From positions 28,745 through 92,744 of the forward strand of contig NZ_BGJX01000017.1 of NCBI RefSeq assembly GCF_009811655.1: a stretch of 64,000 nucleotides of DNA, read 5' to 3'. Shown here piece by piece: positions 55,140 to 62,262 of this stretch (its first letter is position 1; each line of letters starts with the position of its first letter). The DNA comes from Methylosinus sp. Ce-a6 (lineage in GTDB: Bacteria > Pseudomonadota > Alphaproteobacteria > Rhizobiales > Beijerinckiaceae). Below the pieces are notes generated by a model. That model did no database searches. It was not told the origin of the DNA and worked only from the letters and a program-made list of their open reading frames with translations. Both the position numbers and the translations under genes were made by a program.

Positions 55140-56000
55140 GTGGCGAGCCTTTCGGCGCGTCTTTCGCGCGCATTTCTGCGCCGTTTCCTGCGTCCGCGCG
55201 TCAACGGCGACGAGGGCGCCGAGGCGGCGGCGCAGGCGCTGAATATGCGCTGGCCCTGGCCGCCGGCGGGCGTCGCCGAGGGCGATCCCGAGCTCGCCGG
55301 CGAATGGATGCGGGCGCGATCGGCGCGAGCGACGCTGGTCTATCTGCATGGCGGCGCCTTCATGGCCGGCGCGCCGCGCCTCTTTCGCTCGACCGCGCGC
55401 TTTTTCGCGAAAGCCGGCTTCGACGTCTTCACCCCCGCCTATCGGCTGGCGCCGGCGCATCGCTTCCCCGCGGCGCTCGACGATGTGACCGCAGCCTACG
55501 AGCGGCTCGCCGCGCGCGGGCCGCTGGCGCTCGCCGGCGATTCGGCCGGCGGCGGATTGGCGCTGGCGCTGATGCTGCGGCTGCGCGCGCGCGGCCTGCC
55601 GCTTCCTCGAGCAGCGGCGCTGTTCTCGCCCTGGACCGATCTTTCGGCGAGCGGCGCCTCCGTGCGCGCCAATGAGGGAAAGGACCCGATCTTCACGCGG
55701 CGCGCTTTGCGTCTCGCCGCTCGGCAATATCTCGGCGAAGCGAGCGTTCGCGATCCGGAAGCCTCGCCGCTCCAGGGCGATCTCTCCCGCCTGCCGCCGC
55801 TTCTCGTCCATGTGGGCGAGGACGAGCTGCTGCTCGATGATTCGCGTCGCCTCGCCGCGCGCGCCGCGGCGGCGGGAACGGCGGTCGAGTTGAGGATTTT
55901 TCCGCTCGTCCCGCATGGCTGGCAATTGGGCGCGGCCTTCATGCCGGAGGCGCGGGAGTCGCTGCGCGAGGCCGCCGGCTTTCTCACGCGGCATATGTGA
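55140..56000 (+). CDS. Alpha/beta hydrolase (hormone-sensitive lipase-like esterase)
   Basis: 286 residues from a GTG at 55140, six bases after the preceding stop; an ATG at 55246 (MRWPWPP) is the alternative but would shorten the N-terminal cap. Oxyanion-hole motif is YLHGGAFMAG, the nucleophile is in LAGDSAGGGLALALML, the acid is in VGEDELLLDDSRRLAA, and the His in VPHGWQLGAA. HSL-family enzymes hydrolyse short acyl esters. Third gene of the thiE cluster. Confidence 0.85.
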   Translation: MASLSARLSRAFLRRFLRPRVNGDEGAEAAAQALNMRWPWPPAGVAEGDPELAGEWMRARSARATLVYLHGGAFMAGAPRLFRSTARFFAKAGFDVFTPAYRLAPAHRFPAALDDVTAAYERLAARGPLALAGDSAGGGLALALMLRLRARGLPLPRAAALFSPWTDLSASGASVRANEGKDPIFTRRALRLAARQYLGEASVRDPEASPLQGDLSRLPPLLVHVGEDELLLDDSRRLAARAAAAGTAVELRIFPLVPHGWQLGAAFMPEARESLREAAGFLTRHM

Positions 56001-56031
56001 GGCAGGCTTTCGCGTTCGCCTCCTCGAGGGA

Positions 56032-56328
56032 TCAAAAGGCTTTGCGGCAGACCCAGCGGGTCACCTGGCCGCGCACGCCATAGCCCTCGTCGATCTCGAC
56101 GGTGACGCGGCGGCAGACATTCTGCGTCGCTTCGGCGGCGGCGAAAGTCGCGGGCTCGGCGATGGCCGCGACAGGCGCGCTCGCGACGGCGGGGGCGGCG
56201 ACGCTCTGCGCCATGAAGGCCTTGGCGCCGGCGAGCGCGACCGTCGCACCGAGGATCACGAAGGCCATCCGCATGGCGGCGTCGATCCGGACGGGGCGCG
56301 AAGCGAATTCGGTAACGGCGAAGGTCAT
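56032..56328 (-). CDS. Small exported or membrane hypothetical protein
   Basis: 98 residues. A hydrophobic helix (MRMAFVILGATVALAGAKAF) after an 18-residue N-terminus is followed by an Ala-rich stretch and a C-terminal half with two Cys (NVCRRVTVEIDEGYG, RWVCRKAF). Good codon bias and convergent with the esterase. Function unknown. Confidence 0.65.
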   Translation of the reverse strand: MTFAVTEFASRPVRIDAAMRMAFVILGATVALAGAKAFMAQSVAAPAVASAPVAAIAEPATFAAAEATQNVCRRVTVEIDEGYGVRGQVTRWVCRKAF

Positions 56329-57010
56329 TGTCTTTAACTCCCCCAGTGCGTCGCGGGCTTCATGCCCGGCGAACGATGCTTTTTCTAAGGGAGCGGCGCC
56401 CGCGTGTTTGTGCGTAGGCGCACAAGGGAGAAGGTCAGCGCATAGCGCGCGGGAAGAGTGGATCGCTTGCGCCCGAAACCGGCGACCGGGCGCCGTCGAC
56501 AGGCGCGAGATCGAGACAATAGCGCGGCACTAGGTAGCAAATGCACCAACGTGATTTTTTCAGGCATTTGGATAGCTGCTTTTGGATGATGGATATTTTT
56601 GGCACCAAATCTGCGGCCATGCATTTCAGATTTTATATCGCAATGCGCAAAGACGCGTGTCAGTGCGATGCTCTTATCATTTGGCAGGGTTCATTTGATG
56701 TGCGCTTTTTGCACGATGGGATCATGCCGACATTCTGATGAAATGCCGATGATAAGTCGCGCGCATTTTATGCGACGAGTGTCTCATGCGCGTTTCGACG
56801 CGGATATGATCAGAAGCCAGATATGATACATATATGCTGTGATCGCCCGTGATGTTTCTCTGATTTCCCTTTATTTTCCTTGATATTTTGGTCGCAGCGC
56901 GGCTTGCCGAGGCGGCAAGCCGCACCTCAAAAATATATGGCAGCCATACACAAGCTCCTTGACGAGCAATGATGGCTTTGCTACCTCTCGACAAGGAAAG
57001 GAATCGTCAT
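56329..57010. other. AT-rich intergenic region
   Basis: 682 bp that become distinctly AT-richer after about 56530 (for example ttttggatgatggatatttt and tgatatttt near 56880) than the rest of the window. No gene is supported; small frames (56541-56738 and 56599-56826) have no family-like features or ribosome-binding sites. The region probably belongs to an acquired segment ending near the winged-helix gene. Confidence 0.5.
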
Positions 57011-57373
57011 ATGAGCGACCCGCTCTCGCGCGCCATGGCAGACCTCTCGACGAAGGAAGCTGCCATGAAAGAGTTGCAGGCCGAGATCGACCGACTGCGC
57101 TCGTTCGTTGCGATGTACCGCAGCTATGACGATCACGCAGAGGAAGCTGAAGGAAAGCGATCAAAAAAGGATATCATGGGGGATGCGGCGATCGCCCTCA
57201 TTAAGGAGAATGGGCCGATGTCACTTTCAGCACTCTACGCGGCGATAGAAGGGCAGGGGATTGAGATAGGAACGAAAAATCCAAAACAATATCTTTCGAC
57301 GACGTTCAATCGAGACAGGAGGTTGAAATTCGTCGATGGGAAAGGATGGATGCTCGCGCGGAACCCTCAATAA
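57011..57373 (+). CDS. Winged-helix (HARE-HTH-like) protein with N-terminal coiled coil
   Basis: 120 residues from the ATG at 57011, with aaggaaagg upstream as ribosome-binding site. Residues 1-45 are a coiled coil (LSTKEAAMKELQAEIDRLRS). Residues 58-118 form a small winged helix: MGDAAIALIKENGPMSLSAL, YAAIEGQGIEIGTKNPKQYL, STTFNRDRRLKFVDGKGWML. This is the pattern of HARE-HTH-type DNA-binding domains found in RNA-polymerase delta and in restriction or chromatin proteins. Target unknown; it may be a nucleoid or phage-derived regulator given the AT-rich context. Confidence 0.7.
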   Translation: MSDPLSRAMADLSTKEAAMKELQAEIDRLRSFVAMYRSYDDHAEEAEGKRSKKDIMGDAAIALIKENGPMSLSALYAAIEGQGIEIGTKNPKQYLSTTFNRDRRLKFVDGKGWMLARNPQ

Positions 57374-57375
57374 CG

Positions 57376-57409
57376 TGAAAGCTCCGGGCTTTCGCCGCGG
57401 AGCTTTCAT
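57376..57409 (+). terminator. Hairpin after the winged-helix gene
   Basis: gaaagctcc (57377-57385) pairs with ggagctttc (57399-57407) around a 13-nt loop, starting a few bases after the stop codon. There is no long T-run, so efficiency is uncertain. Confidence 0.6.
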
Positions 57410-57417
57410 AAGAGATT

Positions 57418-57491
57418 GGGGATAGCAGGTTTGCCGGCTGGTGCCCTCATCAAGTGCCGCCGACGGGTTCGACTCTCCCGTTATCTCCACC
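57418..57491 (+). other. Degenerate tRNA-like sequence
   Basis: ggggata (57418-57424) pairs with tatctcc (57482-57488, one G-T), 71 nt apart end to end and followed by ACC. Just before the 3' arm lies acggg-ttcgactct-cccgt (57463-57481), a T-arm with a perfect 5-bp stem but a 9-nt loop. The middle cannot be folded into a proper anticodon arm. It looks like a decayed tRNA or tmRNA end, such as an attachment-site remnant. Confidence 0.35.
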
Positions 57492-57820
57492 TTTCCACCG
57501 TCAGAGGGCCAATCTTGGCCGAGCAACCCTCTGGCTAATCGTCGACCCCTCTCGCGCGACCTTCAGCGCATCGGTCTGAAGGAGACACAGGAGTATCCCG
57601 ATGTGGCAAGCCGTCAGAAGAACTCAGGCGGGTAACGCCCGCTTCGTCTGAAGCTTTGCTGAGCGCTCCGATTGAAGCGCTCAGCGCCATTTCCCTATCA
57701 GAATCGAGAGATTCTGTCCACTACGCTTTGCCTATTTGAGGTTCGGCGTATCGCGACCGGGCGATGCTCGCCCGAATTGTCGCAGAACTCCAGACGATAC
57801 TCGATGGGTCCATGCGTCCA

Positions 57821-59266
57821 TCACCCCCCGACCACCGTCGTGATCACCTGTCCCTCGCGGGCGAGCGTGATCTTCCAATAATAATGGCGGTTGATCGTCG
57901 TCCGCTCGAGGTCGCGGGTCGTGGCGATCTTCTCGTCATTGACCGCGAGAATCACGTCGCCCTTCTGCAGGTTGAGCTGCGCAGCCACCGATACGGGGTC
58001 GATCTCCGCCACGACGACGCCATGGGTCGCGCCCTGCACGGAGAATTCCTCGAGCACGGCGGGCGAGATATTGACGACGGTCGCGCCGGCGAAGGGCGAG
58101 GGGCCCTTCACTTTCACCGGATCGCGCGCGGGAACCTCGGGCGCGGAGGAGAGCTTCAGCGGCACGGAGACGGTCTTGCCGGAGCGCAGCACGCCGAGCG
58201 TCGCCTGGCCGCCGAGCGGCTTGGTGGCGAGGCGATAGCCCACCGCCTCCGGATCGTCGGCCGATTGACCGTCGACGGAGACGATGACGTCGCCGCGCTT
58301 CAAGCCCGCCTCCAGCGCCGGGCCTTTGGGATAGAGATCGGCGACCAGCGCGCCGGCCGGGCGCTCGAGCCCCAGGCCGTCGGAAATCTCCTTGGAGAGA
58401 TTTTGCAGCGTCGCCCCGAGCCACGGGCGCTTCACCTGCCTGCCGCCGCCCTTGGCCGCCGCCACGACGCTCTTGACCATATTGGCGGGAATCGCGAAGC
58501 CGATGCCGACCGAGCCGCCCGATTTGGAGAAGATCGCCGAATTTATGCCGACGACGCGCCCGCTCATATCGACGAGCGGGCCGCCGGAATTGCCGGGGTT
58601 GATGGCGGCGTCGGTCTGGATGAAGAAGCCATAGTCGGAAATGCCGACCTGCGTGCGGGCGAGCGCCGAGACGATGCCCTGCGTCACCGTCTGCCCGACG
58701 CCGAAAGGATTGCCGATGGCGAGCACGAGATCGCCGACCTCGAGCGCGTCCGAATCGCCGAGCTCCATCGTCGGGAAGCCGGAGCCTTCCGCGAGCTTCA
58801 GCACAGCGAGATCGGTGCGCGGATCGCGCAGCAGGATTTTCGCCGGTATCTCGCGCTTGTCGGAGAGCGAGACCTTCACATCGGTCATGCCCTCGATGAC
58901 GTGATTATTGGTGACGACGAGGCCGGTCGGATCGACGATGACGCCGGAGCCGAGCGACTGCGCCGTCGGGCCGCGCGGGCCGCCGCCGCCTTCGCCGAAG
59001 AAGCGGCGGAAGATCGGATCGTCGAAGAAGGGATTGGCCGGCCGCTGCTCGACGCGCGTCGCGAAGACATTGACGACGGCCGGCGCCGCCTTTTTGACGA
59101 TGGGCGCGAAGGAGAGGACGACATCGACGCGCGATTGCGGCAGGGCGCGCTCCGCCTGGGGCGCGAGCGCGCCCTGCGCCATGGCCGCGGGCGCGACGAA
59201 CACTGCCGCGGCGCCCGACGCACAAAGGAGCACGCCTAAAATGATATCACGAAAGGGAAGTTGCAT
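57821..59266 (-). CDS. degP: Periplasmic Do/DegP-type serine protease
   Basis: 481 residues. Signal peptide at the N-terminus (GVLLCASGAAAVFVAPAAMA). Trypsin-like domain with catalytic His in VVTNNHVIEG, Asp in DPRTDLAVLKL, and Ser in INPGNSGGPLVDM. Two PDZ domains follow (about residues 270-360 and 375-475), as in DegP/DegQ. It degrades or refolds damaged proteins in the periplasm. A regulatory stress promoter is expected in the 59267-59331 gap but is not seen. Confidence 0.93.
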   Translation of the reverse strand: MQLPFRDIILGVLLCASGAAAVFVAPAAMAQGALAPQAERALPQSRVDVVLSFAPIVKKAAPAVVNVFATRVEQRPANPFFDDPIFRRFFGEGGGGPRGPTAQSLGSGVIVDPTGLVVTNNHVIEGMTDVKVSLSDKREIPAKILLRDPRTDLAVLKLAEGSGFPTMELGDSDALEVGDLVLAIGNPFGVGQTVTQGIVSALARTQVGISDYGFFIQTDAAINPGNSGGPLVDMSGRVVGINSAIFSKSGGSVGIGFAIPANMVKSVVAAAKGGGRQVKRPWLGATLQNLSKEISDGLGLERPAGALVADLYPKGPALEAGLKRGDVIVSVDGQSADDPEAVGYRLATKPLGGQATLGVLRSGKTVSVPLKLSSAPEVPARDPVKVKGPSPFAGATVVNISPAVLEEFSVQGATHGVVVAEIDPVSVAAQLNLQKGDVILAVNDEKIATTRDLERTTINRHYYWKITLAREGQVITTVVGG

Positions 59267-59331
59267 CGTCGATCCTCAGATGAGCCACCTTCGCAACGAT
59301 ATTACAGCCAAAAGCATCCGGTCGTAAGGAA

Positions 59332-60111
59332 CCCAGGGCTGTTCAACGCTCTACAGTTGGTCCGATGAAGTGGGGTGATTTTCGCTTTTCGAGCCTGGAA
59401 GTGTCTGAATCTATGGGGAGCAACCCGAATCGGAGGTTGCCCCGTGACGATGGTCGATCTCGCATCCCGCCTTGCCGCCATCCCGGATCGGCGGCGCGCC
59501 GAAGGAAAGATTTACAATCAAGTCGGCGTCATCCTGTTTTCGATCATCGCCATGCTGAGCGGCGCCCGGTCGTATCGGCAAATCCATGCCCTGGTCCGCG
59601 CGCGGCTCGACCTGCTCAACGCGACCTTCCCAGACGCCGCGCTGCGACGAGCGTCGGCCTACGCCTCCGTGCGCCATGCACTGTCAAAAAAACCTTCGAG
59701 ATCGCCAAAGCGACCGGGAATGACCTGATCGTGCAAGTCAAAGGCAATCAGCTGGGCCTGCTACAACGCTGCGAGAACATCGTCGCGACGGCTATTCCGA
59801 TCGCGCTTCACGACAGCCGCCGCGTTCTATGCGTCATCCGTCATGTCGCCCGCAGAAGCTTCGCGAGCGCCATCCGCGGCCATTGGGCCGTGGAGAACGA
59901 AAACCATTGGGTTCGAGACGTGACCCTCGCCGAGGACGAAAGCCGCTTCCGCGTCAATCCCGGCGTCATGGCCCGCCTGCGCTCGCAAGCCTTCGACATC
60001 GCCAGAGCAAACGGCGTCAAAAACATCGCCCAAGCCCTCTGGTGCGCCGCCATCGATCCCACCGTCACGCTCTCATATCGCGGCTTGTAATGAGCGTTGA
60101 ACAGCCCTGGG
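59332..60111 (+). mobile_element. 780-bp ISAs1-type element with internal deletion and perfect 20-bp terminal inverted repeats
   Basis: Left end cccagggctgttcaacgctc (59332-59351) and right end gagcgttgaacagccctggg (60092-60111) are exact complements. They enclose a broken ISAs1-family transposase. Intact elements of this family are about 1.2-1.3 kb, so roughly 40% has been lost. No target-site duplication is obvious at the flanks. The element could still be moved by a transposase supplied in trans, because both ends are perfect. Confidence 0.85.
59450..60090 (+). pseudogene. ISAs1-family transposase, internally deleted and frameshifted
   Basis: The N-terminal part is read in the frame of 59450 (MVDLASRLAAIPDRRRAEGK, then LFSIIAMLSGARSYRQIHAL), typical of ISAs1 proteins. 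At about 59685-59700 the sequence jumps to the frame of 59365 and resumes at a later point (KKTFEIAKATGNDLIVQVKG). The C-terminal half has HWAVENENHWVRDVTLAEDE and ends ALWCAAIDPTVTLSYRGL. The central DDE region between these is missing. A second small deletion near 59840 is likely before ASAIRGHW. Confidence 0.88.
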
Positions 60112-60134
60112 GATTGAACAGATCGACGGGAATC

Positions 60135-60710
60135 TCAGCCGGCGCTCTCATCGCCGCCTCCCGCTTCGTTTTCGCGTGACGCCTTCTGGTCCGCCGCGCG
60201 CAAAAGCGCCTCCCACCAGGCGAGACCCCAGGGGCCCCAGCGCTTTTGCAGCCGCGCGAAGCGTAGCGCCGCGCATCACCGCGCAGCGTCGCCGACAGCG
60301 ACAGCAGAACGAGGCGGCGGATCAGATCATTGTCCGCATCCTCCTTCGGCCATAGCGCGGCGTCGCTCTCGATGGCGGATGCGCGAAAGGCGGAACGAGA
60401 TGCGCCTCGTCCAGCAGCACCAGCGTGTCGACGCCGAGAAAGCCGGCGTGATAGGGGCGCATCTTGCGCGAGACGCCATAGCCCTCGAACAAAAGTCGCG
60501 AGCCGATCATGTCGACCGTTCCGACGACGATCGCCGGAGACGAAGGATCGTCGAGCCAAGCTCGGTTGTCGGCGAATTGTCCGCGCAGCGTGGAGATGGG
60601 GAGACGCCCGCTCCTGAGCTGGAGACCTTCGCGCAGGGCGGCGGCCTCGTCGCTCGCGAGGGCATCGCGCAGCTTCACGGCTTCGCGCGTCGCCAGCTAT
60701 CGCGCTGAAG
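60135..60710 (-). pseudogene. cas3: cas3 helicase fragment, type I-U/I-G style
   Basis: Minus strand, broken at both ends and by frameshifts. In one frame: KLRDALASDEAAALREGLQL, PISTLRGQFADNRAWLDDPS, IVVGTVDMIGSRLLFEGYGV and the Walker B box VDTLVLLDEAHLVPPF (about 60390-60430). After a frameshift, DADNDLIRRLVLLSLSATLR gives helicase motif III. After another deletion, [20 protein letters not shown] with [11 protein letters not shown] and a stop at 60135-60137 match the end of Cas3. The HD nuclease domain and the second helicase lobe are missing. It is headed away from the cas4-cas1 fragment, so the locus has been rearranged. Confidence 0.85.
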
Positions 60711-60761
60711 CTTCCGGTCCGCCTCTCACATCGTCCCGGGCGAGAGGCATTTCCGAGAGGC

Positions 60762-61866
60762 ATTTCAATATCCGATTTCGAAACACCGAAATTTCTCGGC
60801 CCCGCGCAGGGCGAATTGCCCCTGCTCGCGCCGCCCGCCGCGCGTGACGAGACGCTGGTCCCGGCGCGCACGATCAACGAATGGCTCTATTGCCCGCGTC
60901 TCGCTTTTCTGGAATGGGCGCAGGGCGAATGGGCCGGCAGCGCCGATGTCGCCGCCGGCAAGCGCGCCCACCGCGCCAGCGACAAGGGCCGCGCGCCCGC
61001 GCTTCCCGCGCCGGATGCGCTCGAGGAAAAGCCGTTCAAGACGCGCCGTCTCGCGCTCGAGGCCGAGGATGGCTTGGTCGTCCCCGTCGACACCAAGGTC
61101 GGCAAGCGGCCGCATGTCGCCGACGCGCGCATATCCTCCGGCTTCTGGTTCCTCGGCGCGACGGGCGGGCAGGGGCCGCGCAGCGCGGCGACGCGCACGG
61201 CGCAATATGCGGCGGCGGCCGATCCCGCGCGCCGCCTCGCCTTTGCGCGCGAGCTGGTCGCGGTGAAAATCCGCAATCAGAGAACCTTGCTCCGCCGCAA
61301 TTGGCGCGGCGAGGCGGAGAAGCGCGCGGCGCCACTCGACGCCCTGACCGGCCTCGCCGATCGCGCACTCCTCGCCGCCGATACGAGCCTGCTGCACGGT
61401 TTCGAGGGCGAGGCGGCGGCGATCTATTTCCGCAATCTGCCAAATCTTTTCACGCCCGCCGTCAATACCTTGCCGAATTTCGCCTTCGAGCGGCGCAATC
61501 GTCGTCCACCGGCCGATCCGGTCAACGCCTGCCTGTCGCGCGGCTATGCGCTGCTGACCCGCAGCGTGACCGCCTCGCTGACGACCGTCGGGCTCGATCC
61601 CTGGAAGGGCTTCTACCATGTCGAGCGCCCCGGCCGCCCGGCGCTAGCGCTCGATTTTCTGGAGCCGTTTCGCCCGCTGCTCGCCGATTCGGCCGTGCTG
61701 ACGGCGCTCGACAATTATCGCCCGGCGATTTCGTCCATGGCGCCGGCGGCTGCAATCTCTCGACCAAGGGCAGGCGGGCGCTGGTCGAAGCCTATGAGCG
61801 TCGGCTCGATCAGGAGACCACCCATCCCGTGTTCGGCTATCAGCTCTCGATGCGCCGGCTGCATGC
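60762..61866 (+). pseudogene. cas4-cas1: cas4-cas1 fusion gene fragment, type I-U/I-G style
   Basis: Begins ISISDFETPKFLGPAQGELP without an ATG (ATT at 60762, the likely mutated start). Cas4 part: LVPARTINEWLYCPRLAFLE with the first Cys ligand, then VPVDTKVGKRPHV. At about 61110-61140 it jumps to Cas1 (SGFWFLGATGGQGPRSAATR), losing the Cas4 Cys-rich end and the Cas1 N-terminal domain. The Cas1 catalytic residues remain: FEGEAAAIYFRNLPNLF (Glu), GFYHVERPG (His) and ALDFLEPFRP (Asp). A frameshift near 61715 moves to GDFVHGAGGCNLSTKGRRAL, and the gene is cut at about 61866 by the ISL3 remnant. Confidence 0.88.
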
Positions 61867-62135
61867 TTAAAAGCAAGAGCGTCGGCAAGCTCGGCGCCTG
61901 GCTGAGAGATGCCCAGAAATTGGGCTTGTACGCGATGCAACGTTTCGATCGCACGGCGCAGAGAGACATCGACGCGGTGAGAAATGCGATCACCGAGCCG
62001 TGGAGCAACGGCCAGACGGAAGGACAAATCAATCGCCTGAAAGCGCTCAAACGAACGATGTATGGTCGAGCGGGGCCAGAACTCCTTCGTGCGCGCGCTT
62101 GCTTCCTGTGTAGCGGCCACCGCAACAGGAAGTGA
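61866..62135 (+). pseudogene. ISL3-family transposase, 3' fragment
   Basis: The last 88 or so codons (KLGAWLRDAQKLGLYAMQRF, ITEPWSNGQTEGQINRLKAL, KRTMYGRAGPELLRARA) are the conserved C-terminus of ISL3 transposases, with the WSNGQTEG motif. It is fused in frame to the cas4-cas1 frame by chance. No 5' part is present in the window. Confidence 0.85.
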
Positions 62136-62262
62136 GGAAGAACCGGCGTGTTCGCTGCCGATGGCGCCGTCATGCCCGATCTTCCGGCTAAGTCGCATAC
62201 TCTGACGCTGATGGCGAATGCACGGCGGATCGGATCACGATTGGCGCAGAGCGAGCCGTCTC

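Larger units (their letters stand above)
57374..57820. other. Intergenic region between the winged-helix gene and degP
   Basis: Besides the terminator and tRNA-like sequence above, it has two more hairpins: gcgggtaacgcccgc (57629-57643), and gctgagcgct (57658-57667) with agcgctcagc (57676-57685). No protein gene is supported. Confidence 0.5.

Noticed and set aside
57418..57491. A functional tRNA gene
   Set aside because: The acceptor and T stems pair, but the T-loop is 9 nt and the central part cannot form D and anticodon arms; kept only as a tRNA-like remnant.
60065..60877. 270-residue minus-strand frame across the cas3 relic
   Set aside because: Only a piece of it (around DADNDLIRRLVLLSLSAT) is genuine cas3 coding; the rest is out of frame with Cas3 similarity and crosses the IS end.
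59332..62150. A working CRISPR-Cas system or array
   Set aside because: No direct repeats of 28-37 bp with regular spacers were seen, and both cas genes have deletions and frameshifts.
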